A stretch of 64,000 nucleotides of DNA from Serratia proteamaculans (GCF_008830365.1 NZ_WBKI01000001.1:496001-560000); one strand, 5' to 3'. Numbered from the stretch's first letter, positions 9,499-19,240 are shown. Program-made: numbers and translations. Notes: generated by a model from the sequence alone, not told the origin.

Positions 9499-10392
9499 AT
9501 GACAAATGAAGATGTCTTTTTTATTGAAGAATTGATTGAATGGGTTGAGATACATCTGGAAACACGGCCAAACCTGGATGAAGTCGCACGCATTTCCGGC
9601 TACTCCAAATGGCACCTGCAACGCAAGTTCAAACGTATCACCGGTATTCAGCTCGCCACCTATATTCGCTCACGTATCCTGACGCGTGCCGCAGTGGCGT
9701 TGCGTATTACTCACCGTTCCATCATCGATATTTCAGACGAACTGGGCTTCGATTCCCAACAAACCTTCACTCGCATGTTCAAACAGCGTTTCGACACCAC
9801 GCCTAACCGTTACCGTTCGATGGAAAGGTGGGACGTGAAGAATTTGATGCCGCGTTTCAGTTTTGATGCCAACTTTGCGGCCGATTACTACCCAGAGATC
9901 AAACGCCTGACGCTGCCCGATATGCAGCTTGTGGGTTACTCGCGGCAGTTGGATTTTGCCGGAGAGACGGAGATTGAACATTCGTCCTGTATGGCGATGA
10001 AGGACGAGATCTTTACCGATTTTTTCCGTGGGTTGAATGTGGATTGCCGCCGGGTGTACAGCATCCATTCTGTCCGTAATCGGGGAGGAAACGAATGTTC
10101 AGCGACTCATATCATGGCGGTGGATCCTGAGAACAAAAAGGATATTCTGTCGGGCTACCAGATCGACGATATTCCAATTGCCGGGCGTGAATATATCTCT
10201 ATCAATCATTTGGGGACTGCCAAAGAATGCTCGCAGTTCTTTGCCTATCTGAGTACTCATGTGATGCCGGGGTTGCGTCATGAAGTACAGGGGAGCGTGG
10301 AGATGGAAATTATTCAAACCAAGGAATGGAATCAGGACTCGAAGATGCGCCAGATTGACGTTGATTACACCTACCTGATTTCTATCGATTAG
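9499..10392 (+). CDS. AraC-family transcriptional regulator of the Rob/SoxS type with GyrI-like domain
   Basis: 297 residues. Residues 1-108 form a double helix-turn-helix very like Rob/SoxS/MarA: GYSKWHLQRKFK in the first motif, FDSQQTFTRMFKQRF in the second, then PNRYR. Residues about 120-297 resemble the GyrI-like effector domain of Rob. It probably activates stress or efflux genes as Rob does. It sits on the opposite strand between rsxC and rsxD, whose products control SoxR in E. coli, so a regulatory link is attractive but inferred. It is too diverged to be called Rob; E. coli rob lies elsewhere. It has its own promoter region. Confidence 0.85.
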   Translation: MTNEDVFFIEELIEWVEIHLETRPNLDEVARISGYSKWHLQRKFKRITGIQLATYIRSRILTRAAVALRITHRSIIDISDELGFDSQQTFTRMFKQRFDTTPNRYRSMERWDVKNLMPRFSFDANFAADYYPEIKRLTLPDMQLVGYSRQLDFAGETEIEHSSCMAMKDEIFTDFFRGLNVDCRRVYSIHSVRNRGGNECSATHIMAVDPENKKDILSGYQIDDIPIAGREYISINHLGTAKECSQFFAYLSTHVMPGLRHEVQGSVEMEIIQTKEWNQDSKMRQIDVDYTYLISID

Positions 10393-10400
10393 TAGGCTGC

Positions 10401-10445
10401 GTCCCTCAAATGACCTCCAGCGGTGCTGACGTATCATTGAGGGAC
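10401..10445. terminator. Inverted repeat after the Rob-like regulator gene
   Basis: GTCCCTCAAATGA pairs with TCATTGAGGGAC (one bulged A) around a 20-nt loop, directly after the stop. There is no T run, so a terminator role is likely but not certain. Confidence 0.45.
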
Positions 10446-10456
10446 ACAACCTGTGC

Positions 10457-10477
10457 CGCCTTGCTTCCTGCAAGGCG
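10457..10477 (-). terminator. Hairpin after rsxC
   Basis: CGCCTTGC/GCAAGGCG, a perfect 8-bp stem with a 5-nt loop, lies 10 bases past the rsxC stop. It lacks a T run but is well placed to end the rsxABC message before the divergent regulator. Confidence 0.5.
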
Positions 10478-10487
10478 TCTGCGTTAA

Positions 10488-12716
10488 TTACTCTTTATCC
10501 GTATCCGCCGTGGTCAGGCTTTGTGCCGCTTTTTTGGCTTTGACGCGGGCGATGGCTGCTGCCACTGCCGCCTTGCGTGGGTCTTCTTCTGGTACCGCCG
10601 CTGGTGGCTCGGTCGGAGTTTCCACTGTCGCCGCCTGTTGCGCAGCTTTCTTGGCTTTGGCGCGGGCAATGGCTGCCGCAACCGCCGCCTTGCGCGGATC
10701 TTCTTCTGGTACCGCCGATGGTGGCTCGGTCGGAGTTTCCACCGTCGCCGCTTGTTGCGCGGCTTTCTTGGCTTTGGCACGGGCAATGGCTGCCGCAACC
10801 GCCGCCTTGCGCGGATCTTCTTCCGTTACCGCCGCTGGTGGCTCGGCCGGAGTGTCCACCGTCGCCGTCTGCTGTGCCGCTTTCTTGGCTTTGACTCGCG
10901 CCAGTGCAGCGGCCACTGCAGCTTTGCGTGGATCTTCTTCTGTCACCGCCACCGGTGGCTCGGCCGGAGTATCATTCGTAGTCGTTTGTTGTACCGCTTT
11001 CTTGGCTTTGACGCGTGCCAGTGCAGCGGCCACCGCCGCCTTGCGTGGATCTTCATCTTCGCTAGCCGATGCCGTTACCGGTGCTACAGCAGTTTCCTGC
11101 TGCGCACGTCGTTCACGCGCCTGTGCCTTACGGGCCTCGCGGGCAGCGATCATCTCACTGTTATCCGGTGCATCGCCGCTGATGGTGCCGGTCGCCGGTG
11201 CCGCGTTTTTACTGCGAACCCGAGCCAGGGCGGCCTGAACGGCATCCTGATCGCCATCGGTCAGCTTGACCGCCGCTTTCTTATGACGCTCTTCACGCGC
11301 CAGTTTTTCACGTTCCAGGCGCGCCAGTTTGGCTTCGTAACGTGCCTTGGCTTCGGCGGTGCGAGCGGCTTCCTGATCGATGGCTTTGATCTCGGCCTTT
11401 TCCTGGCGGTAGTACTGCACCAGCGGGATATTGCTCGGGCAGACAAAGGCACAGGCACCACATTCAATGCAGTCAAACAGATTGTGATTGCGGGCTTTTT
11501 CGTGTTCTTCGCCGCGGCTGAACCAGTAAAGCTGTTGCGGTAACAGGCCCGCCGGACAGGCGTCAACGCACAAACCACAGCGAATACAGGACTGCTCCGG
11601 CTCCTGCAGTGCCATTTCGCTGACCGATGGTGCCAGAATACAGTTGCTGATCTTGACGATCGGCACGTTGAGTGCGGGCAGGGTAAAGCCCATCAGCGGG
11701 CCCCCCATCACCACCATTTGCTGAGCCTGCGGCTGGAAACCGGCAAATTTCAGCAGGTGCTGTACCGGCGTGCCGATGCGTGCCCACAGGTTGCCCGGAT
11801 GGCTGAGGGCCTCACCGGTCAGGGTCACCACGCGCTCGATCAAGGGTTCGCCGTCGACAATCGCGCGTTTAATGGCAAAGGCGGTGCCGACGTTCTGCAT
11901 CAGCACACCGATAGCGGAGGAGTGCTTGCCGTGTGGGACTTCTTTACCGGTCAGGATTTTGGTGAGCTGCTTGGCACCGCCAGAAGGGTATTTGGTCGGA
12001 ACCACCCGCAGGGCGATACCGGGCTGGTCGCGCAGTGCCAGTTTCAAGGCGGCGATCGCTTCGGGTTTATTGTCCTCAATGCCAATCAGCGTGAGCTTGG
12101 GTTGCAGCAGGTGGCGCAGGATCTGCGTGCCTTCAATGACTTGATCGGCATGTTCCTGCATCAAACGGTCATCGGCAGTGATATATGGCTCGCATTCTGC
12201 GGCGTTGAGGATCAGGGTTTCCACCCCGTTCATGCCGCCCTGCAGCTTGCTGGCGGTTGGGAAACCTGCACCGCCGAGTCCGGCGATGCCAGCCTGATGA
12301 ATACGTTGGATCAACTCGCTGGTGGGCAGTTGACGGTAGTCTGCCACCGGTGCACGCTCGCACCAGCGGTCTTCGCCGTCTGGCTGAATGATCACGCACA
12401 GTTCCGCCAACCCGGAGGGGTGAGCGGTGATATGCGGTGTGATGGCGCTGACAGTTCCCGAGGTCGGTGCGTGCACCGGCACGGTACGCCCCCGGCCCAC
12501 GGTCAGCGGCTGGCCTTTCAGCACCGGGTCGCCGACCTTGACACAGAGTTCGCCTTCCGGACCCAAATGCTGTTGCAGCGGGATCACAAAAATATCGGGC
12601 AGTGGGGCGGTACGCAACGGCACGCCGCTGGACAGGGCTTTCATTTCCGGCGGATGGATCCCGCCGTCGAAATCCCAAATCCGGTCTTTTTTGAAGGCGG
12701 CGAACAGATTAAGCAT
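10488..12716 (-). CDS. rsxC: RsxC, iron-sulfur/NADH-binding subunit of the Rsx complex with C-terminal repeats
   Basis: 742 residues. The N-terminal RnfC domain ([11 protein letters not shown]) is followed by a glycine-rich nucleotide/flavin region ([12 protein letters not shown]) and two ferredoxin motifs, [12 protein letters not shown] and [12 protein letters not shown]. The last quarter is a charged Ala/Lys-rich tail. It ends in five tandem copies of a 39-residue unit beginning [11 protein letters not shown] (residues 555-742, the last copy partial). RsxC is the electron entry subunit at the cytoplasmic face. It overlaps rsxB by 8 bases. The total length is near that of E. coli RsxC. Confidence 0.96.
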   Translation of the reverse strand: MLNLFAAFKKDRIWDFDGGIHPPEMKALSSGVPLRTAPLPDIFVIPLQQHLGPEGELCVKVGDPVLKGQPLTVGRGRTVPVHAPTSGTVSAITPHITAHPSGLAELCVIIQPDGEDRWCERAPVADYRQLPTSELIQRIHQAGIAGLGGAGFPTASKLQGGMNGVETLILNAAECEPYITADDRLMQEHADQVIEGTQILRHLLQPKLTLIGIEDNKPEAIAALKLALRDQPGIALRVVPTKYPSGGAKQLTKILTGKEVPHGKHSSAIGVLMQNVGTAFAIKRAIVDGEPLIERVVTLTGEALSHPGNLWARIGTPVQHLLKFAGFQPQAQQMVVMGGPLMGFTLPALNVPIVKISNCILAPSVSEMALQEPEQSCIRCGLCVDACPAGLLPQQLYWFSRGEEHEKARNHNLFDCIECGACAFVCPSNIPLVQYYRQEKAEIKAIDQEAARTAEAKARYEAKLARLEREKLAREERHKKAAVKLTDGDQDAVQAALARVRSKNAAPATGTISGDAPDNSEMIAAREARKAQARERRAQQETAVAPVTASASEDEDPRKAAVAAALARVKAKKAVQQTTTNDTPAEPPVAVTEEDPRKAAVAAALARVKAKKAAQQTATVDTPAEPPAAVTEEDPRKAAVAAAIARAKAKKAAQQAATVETPTEPPSAVPEEDPRKAAVAAAIARAKAKKAAQQAATVETPTEPPAAVPEEDPRKAAVAAAIARVKAKKAAQSLTTADTDKE
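10491..11054 (-). repeat. Tandem 117-bp coding repeats in the 3' part of rsxC
   Basis: Five units of 117 bp, the last truncated, each encode [11 protein letters not shown]-x-AR-x-KAKKA plus a Thr/Pro/Glu linker. The units at about 10.58-10.82 kb are almost identical at DNA level, including synonymous positions, which points to recent duplication or gene conversion. Copy number is expected to vary between strains. Confidence 0.9.
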
Positions 12717-13281
12717 GTTGCTCCACGTGGATCACTTGCACCGGGATCGTCTTCATGTCCCACTTCCAGTTGGCGGTAGTGGTGGCGACCGGTCTCATTT
12801 CAATACAGTCGGTAGGGCACGGCGCAACGCACAGGTCGCAGCCGGTACAAAGATCGGTAATAACGGTGTGCATGGCGCGAGTAGCACCGACGATGGCGTC
12901 CACCGGGCAGGCCTGAATGCACTTGGTGCAGCCAATGCAGTTGGCTTCGTCAATGTAAGCCACCTGGCGCACCGGTTCGACGACGGCTTCGCTGCCCAAG
13001 GGTTGCGGCTCGACGTTGAGCAATTCGGCCAGCTTCAGCATGACCTGCTCGCCACCCGGCGCGCATTTGTTGATCATCTCACCGTTGGCGACCGCTTCGG
13101 CATAAGGACGACAGCCGGGATAACCGCACTGGCCACACTGGCTCTGCGGCAGGATCTCGTCGATCTGCTCGGCCACCGGATCTTCTTCTACTTCAAAGCG
13201 GCGTGCGGCAAAGCCCAGCACCAGCCCGAACAGCAGGCCAAGGGCGCTTAATGCAGCAATCGCAATCCATAACGCGGTCAT
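12709..13281 (-). CDS. rsxB: RsxB, ferredoxin-like subunit of the Rsx complex
   Basis: 190 residues. An N-terminal membrane segment (about 3-25) is followed by a four-Cys cluster motif [12 protein letters not shown] and two ferredoxin motifs, [12 protein letters not shown] and [12 protein letters not shown]. It relays electrons between RsxC and the membrane subunits. It overlaps rsxC by 8 bases and touches rsxA (shared base 13281), indicating translational coupling. Confidence 0.97.
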   Translation of the reverse strand: MTALWIAIAALSALGLLFGLVLGFAARRFEVEEDPVAEQIDEILPQSQCGQCGYPGCRPYAEAVANGEMINKCAPGGEQVMLKLAELLNVEPQPLGSEAVVEPVRQVAYIDEANCIGCTKCIQACPVDAIVGATRAMHTVITDLCTGCDLCVAPCPTDCIEMRPVATTTANWKWDMKTIPVQVIHVEQHA

Positions 13282-13862
13282 TAGAATTTCACCAGCCCGG
13301 TAAAGCCCATAAAGGCCAGCGACATCAGCCCGGCGGTGATCAGCGCGATGGAAGAACCGCGGAAGGGTGCAGGCACGTCGGCAACCGCCAGACGTTCACG
13401 GATCGCAGCGAACAGTACCATCACCAGCGAGAAGCCCGCGGCGGCGCTGAAGCCATATACCGCAGACTGCAGGAAATTGTAGCCCAGGTTGACGTTAAGC
13501 AACGCAACGCCGAGCACCGCACAGTTGGTGGTGATCAGCGGCAGGAAAATGCCCAGCAGGCGATACAGCGCCGGGCTGGTTTTGCGGACCACCATCTCGG
13601 TGAATTGCACCACCACGGCGATCACCAGAATAAATGACAGCGTGCGCAGATACACCAGATCCAACGGAACCAGAATAAAGGTATTGATCACCCAGGCGCT
13701 GACGGAGGCCATCGTCATCACGAAAGTGGTAGCCATTCCCATACCAATGGCACTTTCCAGCTTCTTGGAAACGCCGAGGAACGGGCACAGGCCAAGGAAC
13801 TTCACCAGGACGAAGTTATTCACCAGTACGGTGCCGACAAACAGGAGCAGGTATTCGGTCAT
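13281..13862 (-). CDS. rsxA: RsxA, membrane subunit of the Rsx complex
   Basis: 193 residues with about six membrane helices. [17 protein letters not shown] and [18 protein letters not shown] carry the family Cys residues. It is paralogous to RsxE and the first gene of rsxABC. The start ATG has only AGG as a Shine-Dalgarno. A terminator-like hairpin with a T-rich tract sits just upstream of the start, so expression may depend on read-through. Confidence 0.97.
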   Translation of the reverse strand: MTEYLLLFVGTVLVNNFVLVKFLGLCPFLGVSKKLESAIGMGMATTFVMTMASVSAWVINTFILVPLDLVYLRTLSFILVIAVVVQFTEMVVRKTSPALYRLLGIFLPLITTNCAVLGVALLNVNLGYNFLQSAVYGFSAAAGFSLVMVLFAAIRERLAVADVPAPFRGSSIALITAGLMSLAFMGFTGLVKF

Positions 13863-13871
13863 TGCGATGCC

Positions 13872-13910
13872 TAAAAAAATAAAAGCCGCCTATTATCGGG
13901 AATTGGCGGC
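13872..13910 (-). terminator. Terminator-like hairpin immediately upstream of rsxA
   Basis: On the minus strand, GCCGCC and GGCGGC pair across a 14-nt loop and are followed by TTTTATTTTTTT, ending about 10 bases before the rsxA ATG. It could end transcription from ydgK, but any rsxA promoter must lie upstream of it, so it may act as an attenuator of rsxABC. Confidence 0.6.
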
Positions 13911-13980
13911 CTGATCACAACATAGGGAAAGCAGGGTTATTGCCCTTTTTGCCCTTTTTTGGTGAAAATTTACACAATTA

Positions 13981-13999
13981 TTCGCACAAAACGTGCCAC
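13981..13999 (+). promoter_or_regulatory. GCAC-box upstream of rsxA shared with the Rob-like regulator promoter
   Basis: TTCGCACAAAA here is identical over 11 bases to the box at 9422-9432. Its position about 120 bases before rsxA could suit an upstream operator. The match to the full marbox consensus is only partial. Confidence 0.3.
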
Positions 14000-14007
14000 A
14001 GAGTGGC

Positions 14008-14448
14008 CTAGCTCTCGGTAAAGGTCCCTTTGACTCGTTTGGAACGCTTCATATAGGGCACCAATAATGCCGCCATTAACAGTGGCCAGCCGAGACTGCG
14101 TACCGCCAATTCATCCGGCACCGGCGCAAAGGCAAAGGCTTTCACCGCCAGCAGCACGGTAATCAACAGCCACAGCAGGAACAATTTGGGGAACCGCTGT
14201 GCGCGGTGGCAGAACAACCACAGCAGCCACAGGGTAAAGCACCACATCGCCAGGGTAGTCAGCACCGAGAAATACCACTGCATGCTAAACGCCTGGGCGT
14301 TGGTGAGCAGATATTCGCGCGATTCCGGTACGAAAATCGCCATGCCATACAGGAGCAGCATCAGACTGGCGCTAAGCAGGGTGACAATCAGATAGGCCAT
14401 CGGGGCCAGCAACCAACCGCCAATACGGGTGTATTCAGCTTGAGACAT
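14008..14448 (-). CDS. ydgK: YdgK-like inner-membrane protein (DUF2569)
   Basis: 146 residues from the MSQAEYTR start, which has AGGAA 7 nt upstream; an in-frame extension to 14478 looks spurious. Four membrane segments are evident, with the family-typical RIGGWLLAPM near the N terminus. Function unknown. Its position next to rsxA is conserved with E. coli. In E. coli cnu and blr lie beyond it; here the arabinose genes begin instead. Confidence 0.88.
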   Translation of the reverse strand: MSQAEYTRIGGWLLAPMAYLIVTLLSASLMLLLYGMAIFVPESREYLLTNAQAFSMQWYFSVLTTLAMWCFTLWLLWLFCHRAQRFPKLFLLWLLITVLLAVKAFAFAPVPDELAVRSLGWPLLMAALLVPYMKRSKRVKGTFTES

Positions 14449-14608
14449 AAACGGCTTCCTGGGTAAGACATGATCCAATGTGACAGCCGCATAGCTTAGC
14501 GGGTAATGCGGGCTTCGTCATCAATATCAAACGGATGGTCGGACTCAGGCGGGGGGTTGCAGCACGTTTGGCTACCGACAGCCCAATGTGCTGCCGGTAG
14601 CCAGCCGA

Positions 14609-16114
14609 TTAACGGCGGTTAAGTTGATAGTAGGCTTCGTTCCAGCGCAGCTCGTTTTTGAACGACGGCAGGGTGGTATCCTGGTCGATCAGCAAGAACT
14701 CGATGTTATGCATTTCGGCATACAGCCGCAGCATATCGGCATCCAGCGCTTGCGAGAACACCGTATGGTGCGCGCCGCCTGCCAGGATCCAGGCTTCGGC
14801 CGCAGTCGCCAGGGTGGGTTGGGCCCGCCAGATGGCACGGGCCACCGGCAATTTGGGCAGCGGGTGCGGCTGTTCCACGGTATCCACCTGATTGACCAGC
14901 AGGCGGAAGCGATCCCCCATGTCGATCAGGCTGGCATTGACGGCCGGACCGGCAGGTGTAGAGAAAATCAGTCGCGCCGGGTCGGCCTTGCCACCAATAC
15001 CGAGCGGTTGAATATCCAGCAGCGGCCTGGATTCTTTGGCGATCGACGGGCAGACCTCCAGCATGTGCGAGCCGACCACCAGATCGTTACCCGGCTGGAA
15101 ATGATAGGTGTAATCCTCCATAAACGAGGTCCCGCCGTGCAACCCACTGGCCATCACTTTCAGGATGCGCAGCAAAGCGGCTGTTTTCCAGTCGCCTTCG
15201 CCGCCAAAGCCGTAGCCTTGCTGCATCAGGCGTTGCACTGCCAGTCCCGGCAATTGCTTCATGCCGTGCAGATCTTCAAAGTTGGTGGTGAAGGCCTGGA
15301 AGTGACCCTGTTCGAGGAAACGTTTCATCCCCAGTTCGATGCGTGCCGCGTCGATCAGGTTTTCACGTTTTGCGCCGTTAACTTTCGCCGCGTCGCTCAG
15401 CACATAGCTGGCTTCATACTCTTCAATCAGCGTCCCCACATCGCCACGGCTAACTTCATTGATCACGCTGACCAAATCGCCGATGCCATAGGCATTGACC
15501 GAGTAGCCGAACTGGATCTGTGCGCCGACCTTATCGCCATCGGTCACCGCCACCTCACGCATGTTGTCGCCAAAACGGGCCACTTTCATCTGCTGACTGG
15601 CCTGCTTGGCGGTGGCGACCCGCATCCATTGAGCAATGCGTCGGTGTGCCTCGGGATCTTGCCAGTGGCCGGCAATTACGCTGTGCTGCTGACGCATACG
15701 GGCACCGATAAAGCCGAACTCACGGCCGCCGTGGGCGGTCTGGTTGAGGTTCATAAAGTCCATATCCATGCTGTCCCATGGCACCTGGGCGTTGAATTGG
15801 GTATGGAACTGCAGCAGCGGCTTGTGGAGCACGGATAGCCCGGCGATCCACATTTTGGCCGGTGAGAAGGTGTGCAGCCAGGCCAGAATGCCAACGCACT
15901 GTGGCTGATAGTTGGCGTCACGGCACAGGGCGGTGATTTCATCCGGCGTGGTGACCAGCGGTTTCAGCACCAGTTTTACCGGTAACCCGGCCTCGCGGTT
16001 GAGGCTTTCCACCACCTGTTCGGCGTGCGCCTTGACCTGCTGCAGGGTTTGCGGGCCGTACAGGTGCTGGCTGCCGATGGCGAACCAGACTTCGCGCTGC
16101 TTGAATGCGTCCAT
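14609..16114 (-). CDS. araA: L-arabinose isomerase
   Basis: 501 residues, colinear with E. coli AraA; converts L-arabinose to L-ribulose in the cytoplasm. The start at 16114 is preceded by GGGAG at 7 nt and gives [20 protein letters not shown], matching the family N terminus. Conserved blocks include the Mn-binding region with [37 protein letters not shown], and the GGAHHTVFS end. It is the second gene of araBA. No araD follows: the next gene is ydgK. Confidence 0.97.
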   Translation of the reverse strand: MDAFKQREVWFAIGSQHLYGPQTLQQVKAHAEQVVESLNREAGLPVKLVLKPLVTTPDEITALCRDANYQPQCVGILAWLHTFSPAKMWIAGLSVLHKPLLQFHTQFNAQVPWDSMDMDFMNLNQTAHGGREFGFIGARMRQQHSVIAGHWQDPEAHRRIAQWMRVATAKQASQQMKVARFGDNMREVAVTDGDKVGAQIQFGYSVNAYGIGDLVSVINEVSRGDVGTLIEEYEASYVLSDAAKVNGAKRENLIDAARIELGMKRFLEQGHFQAFTTNFEDLHGMKQLPGLAVQRLMQQGYGFGGEGDWKTAALLRILKVMASGLHGGTSFMEDYTYHFQPGNDLVVGSHMLEVCPSIAKESRPLLDIQPLGIGGKADPARLIFSTPAGPAVNASLIDMGDRFRLLVNQVDTVEQPHPLPKLPVARAIWRAQPTLATAAEAWILAGGAHHTVFSQALDADMLRLYAEMHNIEFLLIDQDTTLPSFKNELRWNEAYYQLNRR

Positions 16115-16148
16115 TAAAAACTCCCGAATTGTCATGTCGAATCAGGGT

Positions 16149-17834
16149 TCAGCTTGCTGAACCGGAGGTAGAGGTGTAGCGCGGCTCGGCGGCCTGGCAC
16201 CACTGTTGATAGCGTTGGTAAAGCTGTTGGTAGCGAGCGACGTGTTGCGGGCTCGGTTGCAGGGTGCGTTCGATACCGCAGGCCATCTGGTGCTGGGCTT
16301 CGGGCACGCTGCCAAATTGACCGGCGGCCACGGCGGCGAAGATCGCTGCACCCAGCGCGCAGCACTGATCGGAAGCAACGATTTGCAGCGGTCGGTTCAT
16401 GACGTCGGCGCAGACCTGCATGATCGCCGGTGATTTACGCGCAATGCCGCCCAGCGTCAGCACGTTATCGACCGGAATATCCTGCTGTTCAAAGCACTCC
16501 ATAATCGCGCGGGCACCAAAGGCGGTGGCGGCGATAAATCCGCCGAACAGCGTCGGCGCATCGGTACCTAGGTTCAGATCGGCGATCACGCCTTTCAGCC
16601 GCTGGTTGGCGTTGGGGGTGCGGCGGCCGTTAAACCAGTCCAGCACCACCGGCAGATGAGCCAGTGACGGGTTTTCAGCCCAGGATGCGGTTAGCGCCGC
16701 CAGCAGGCCGGCTTCAATCTGTTGTAGCTGGGCTTGCAGTTCAGGCTGATTTTTCGCGGCTTCGCGCAGTGGCCAGCTCAGCAGGCGGCTGAACCAGGCG
16801 TACATATCGCCAAAGGCCGACTGGCCTGCTTCCATGCCGATCATCCCCGGCACCACACTGCCATCGACCTGACCGCAGATCCCCTCGATGGCGCGTCCGT
16901 CCACCCGCTGACGATCGGCGATCAGAATGTCGCAGGTGGAAGTACCAATCACCTTCACCAGAGTGTAAGGCTGGGCACCGGCACCGACGGCACCCATATG
17001 GCAGTCGAAAGCGCCGCCGGACAGCACCACCGTGGCGGGGAGCCCGAGCCGAGTCGCCCATTCGGCGCTCAGGGCGCCTACCGGCAGGTCGGCGGTGTGG
17101 CAGTCCTCAAACAGCGGCCAGGGCAGGTGTTCAACCAAGAGCGGATCGAGTGCGGCAAAAAACGCCTTCGGCGGCAGCCCGCCCCAGTCCGGGTGCCACA
17201 GGGTTTTGTGGCCGACGCTACAGCGCCCGCGTTTTAACTGATGCGGCGCGCAGGTACCGGACAGCAGCGCCGGTACCCAATCGCAGAGTTCAACCCAGGA
17301 GGCGGCGGCCTGACGGACTTCGGCGTCCTGGCGCGTGACGTGCAGGATCTTGGCCCAGAACCACTCAGAGGAGTAAACGCCGCCGATATAGCGGGAATAG
17401 TCGGGGAATTCGCCGCTGCGGCACAGCCGGTTGATGGCGTCTGCCTCTTCAATGGCGGTGTGATCCTTCCACAGCACAAACATGGCATTCGGGTTGTCGG
17501 CAAACTCCGGGCGCAGTGCCAGCACCTGGCCTTGCTCGTCGATCGGCGCCGGCGTGGAGCCGGTGGCGTCAACGCCGATACCAATCACCTGTAGCCGCTG
17601 CTGCGGTGACATGCGTTGTACCAGACTGACGATCGCCTGTTCCATGGCTTCAATGTAGTCGAGCGGATGGTGGCGGAAACGGTTCTCCGCCGCATTGCAG
17701 AATTCGCCGCGTTGCCAGCGGGGGTAATAGACCACTTCGGTATCCAGCTCAGTACCCTTATGGCAATCGACCGCCAATACCCGCACCGAGTCGCTACCGA
17801 AGTCCAGTCCCAGGGCAATAGCACCTGCCGTCAT
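16149..17834 (-). CDS. araB: Ribulokinase (L-ribulokinase)
   Basis: 561 residues from [29 protein letters not shown] lies 8 nt before this ATG. FGGY-family kinase that phosphorylates L-ribulose to L-ribulose 5-phosphate. Visible motifs include the N-terminal phosphate-binding [36 protein letters not shown], the substrate region VIGTSTCDI, and the C-terminal ATP site [12 protein letters not shown]. It leads araBA and is divergent from araF across a 361-bp control region. Confidence 0.97.
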   Translation of the reverse strand: MTAGAIALGLDFGSDSVRVLAVDCHKGTELDTEVVYYPRWQRGEFCNAAENRFRHHPLDYIEAMEQAIVSLVQRMSPQQRLQVIGIGVDATGSTPAPIDEQGQVLALRPEFADNPNAMFVLWKDHTAIEEADAINRLCRSGEFPDYSRYIGGVYSSEWFWAKILHVTRQDAEVRQAAASWVELCDWVPALLSGTCAPHQLKRGRCSVGHKTLWHPDWGGLPPKAFFAALDPLLVEHLPWPLFEDCHTADLPVGALSAEWATRLGLPATVVLSGGAFDCHMGAVGAGAQPYTLVKVIGTSTCDILIADRQRVDGRAIEGICGQVDGSVVPGMIGMEAGQSAFGDMYAWFSRLLSWPLREAAKNQPELQAQLQQIEAGLLAALTASWAENPSLAHLPVVLDWFNGRRTPNANQRLKGVIADLNLGTDAPTLFGGFIAATAFGARAIMECFEQQDIPVDNVLTLGGIARKSPAIMQVCADVMNRPLQIVASDQCCALGAAIFAAVAAGQFGSVPEAQHQMACGIERTLQPSPQHVARYQQLYQRYQQWCQAAEPRYTSTSGSAS

Positions 17835-17917
17835 GATGTTGACTCCTGATGTGTTAATACGCTGTGACAACCATAGGAGCCGAAGCGCGGTGCAGGTGAG
17901 GAGCCGTTAGCTGGAAG

Positions 17918-17934
17918 TATGCACTTTTCTGCTT
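17918..17934 (-). promoter_or_regulatory. araI: Candidate AraC half-site (araI1-like)
   Basis: TATGCACTTTTCTGCTT, read on the plus strand, resembles the inverted E. coli I1 half-site (TATGGA-N7-GCTA) and has the orientation expected for a leftward araB. It shares 13 of 17 bases with 17993-18009. Its centre lies about 30 bp from the CRP site, as in E. coli. Confidence 0.5.
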
Positions 17935-17947
17935 CCCGCAGTGGTTT

Positions 17948-17963
17948 TGTGACGGCTGTCATA
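17948..17963. promoter_or_regulatory. CRP-cAMP binding site
   Basis: TGTGACGGCTGTCATA matches TGTGA-N6-TCACA at 9 of 10 fixed positions. It lies next to the AraC-like half-site on the araB side. Confidence 0.65.
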
Positions 17964-17992
17964 AGTTATCGCTTGGCGGAATTCGCTAAATA

Positions 17993-18009
17993 TATGCACA
18001 TATCAGCTG
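17993..18009. promoter_or_regulatory. Second candidate AraC half-site (direct repeat)
   Basis: TATGCACATATCAGCTG is a direct repeat of 17918-17934, offset by 75 bp. It may serve araFGH or form a repression loop with the first. Confidence 0.4.
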
Positions 18010-18195
18010 TATTCCACGGATGTGATAGCGCTCTACATTTCAGTAACAAATACCCGCTAAAACTTATGCCGTCTTACCCCCGTTGTGGATGAATGCCGCG
18101 AGATAAGCGCCACACCGACAACGGACATCCTAATGATAACGTTTTCACCGCGAGCGGGTTTCGTCGCCACAGAGAACAAAATAGCGGAGAGCATC

Positions 18196-19179
18196 ATGCA
18201 TAAATTCACTAAGACGCTGGCGACACTGGGACTGGCGGCCGTTATGTCACATTCAGCTATCGCCGAGACCATGAAGCTGGGTTTTTTAGTCAAGCAACCG
18301 GAGGAACCCTGGTTCCAGACCGAATGGAAGTTTGCCGACAAGGCCGGTAAGGATCTCGGTTTTGAAGTGATTAAAATCGCCGTGCCGGACGGGGAGAAAA
18401 CCCTCAATGCCATCGACAGCCTGGCAGCCAGCGGGGCCAAGGGTTTTGTTATCTGCACGCCGGATCCGAAACTCGGCTCGGCGATTGTCGCCAAGGCGCG
18501 CAGTTACAACCTGAAAGTGATCGCCGTGGATGATCAGTTTGTCACTGCCAAGGGCAAGCCTATGGACAGCGTGCCGTTAGTGATGATGGCCGCCACCAAA
18601 ATCGGTGAACGTCAGGGCCAGGAGCTGTGGAAAGAACAAAACAAACGTGGCTGGAAATTGCCGGAAACCGCGGTAATGGCAATTACCGCCGATGAGCTGG
18701 ACACCGCCCGTCGCCGCACCGGCGGCTCGATTGCCGCGCTGAAAGCGGCCGGCTTCCCGGAAAAGCAGATTTATCGGGTACCGACCAAGTCTAACGATAT
18801 CCCTGGGGCGTTTGACGCTGCCAACTCGATGCTGGTGCAGCATCCTGAAGTGAAAAACTGGCTGATTGTCGGCATGAACGACAACACCGTACTGGGCGGC
18901 GTACGCGCTACCGAAGGCCAGGGCTTCAAGGCACCGAACGTGATCGGCATCGGTATCAACGGGGTGGATGCGGTCAGCGAGCTTTCCAAAGCACAGGCCA
19001 CCGGTTTCTACGGCTCGCTGCTGCCAAGCCCGGATATCCATGGTTACAAGAGCATCCAGATGCTGCATGACTGGGTCGAAAAGGGCGTAGAACCACAGAA
19101 ATTTACCGAAGTGACCGACGTGGTGCTGATCACCCGCGACAACTTTAAGACCGAACTGCAGAAAAAAGGCCTGATGTAA
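18196..19179 (+). CDS. araF: Periplasmic L-arabinose-binding protein
   Basis: 327 residues from the ATG at 18196 (GGAGA upstream), giving a signal peptide MHKFTKTLATLGLAAVMSH with cleavage after AIA-ET. The mature protein starts MKLGFLVKQPEEPWFQTEWKFA, like E. coli AraF, and continues through the family's sugar-binding residues. It captures L-arabinose for the AraGH transporter. The gene-end hairpin before araG should keep araF message more abundant than araGH. Confidence 0.96.
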   Translation: MHKFTKTLATLGLAAVMSHSAIAETMKLGFLVKQPEEPWFQTEWKFADKAGKDLGFEVIKIAVPDGEKTLNAIDSLAASGAKGFVICTPDPKLGSAIVAKARSYNLKVIAVDDQFVTAKGKPMDSVPLVMMAATKIGERQGQELWKEQNKRGWKLPETAVMAITADELDTARRRTGGSIAALKAAGFPEKQIYRVPTKSNDIPGAFDAANSMLVQHPEVKNWLIVGMNDNTVLGGVRATEGQGFKAPNVIGIGINGVDAVSELSKAQATGFYGSLLPSPDIHGYKSIQMLHDWVEKGVEPQKFTEVTDVVLITRDNFKTELQKKGLM

Positions 19180-19187
19180 TTAGCGAG

Positions 19188-19219
19188 GCCGCCCACAGCA
19201 CGTTGTCGGGCGGCATTTT
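19188..19219 (+). terminator. Intercistronic hairpin between araF and araG
   Basis: GCCGCCC/GGGCGGC with a 13-nt loop, followed by ATTTTTAA. Such partial terminators or stabilisers commonly follow binding-protein genes and set a high araF to araGH ratio. Confidence 0.7.
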
Positions 19220-19240
19220 TAACTGCAGGAGGAGCGCACT

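Larger units (their letters stand above)
17835..18195. promoter_or_regulatory. Divergent araBA/araFGH control region
   Basis: It holds a CRP-like site and two 17-bp direct repeats resembling AraC half-sites (listed separately). Order from araB outward: repeat 1, CRP, repeat 2, a weaker CRP-like TGTGATAGCGCTCTAC (18021-18036), then araF. On the araB side the spacing resembles the E. coli araBAD layout (AraC I1 next to CRP). No gene is seen. Confidence 0.65.

Noticed and set aside
9290-9505. A 71-codon minus-strand frame in the rsxD-regulator spacer
   Set aside because: No family signal; it overlaps the start of the regulator gene and the likely control sites.
9499-10392. Naming the regulator rob or soxS
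   Set aside because: soxS lacks the C-terminal domain, and the C-terminal half differs clearly from Rob; the true rob and soxS should lie elsewhere.
10491-11054. Tandem repeats considered as a CRISPR array or satellite
   Set aside because: The repeats are in frame within rsxC, encode the 39-residue tail units, and have no unique spacers.
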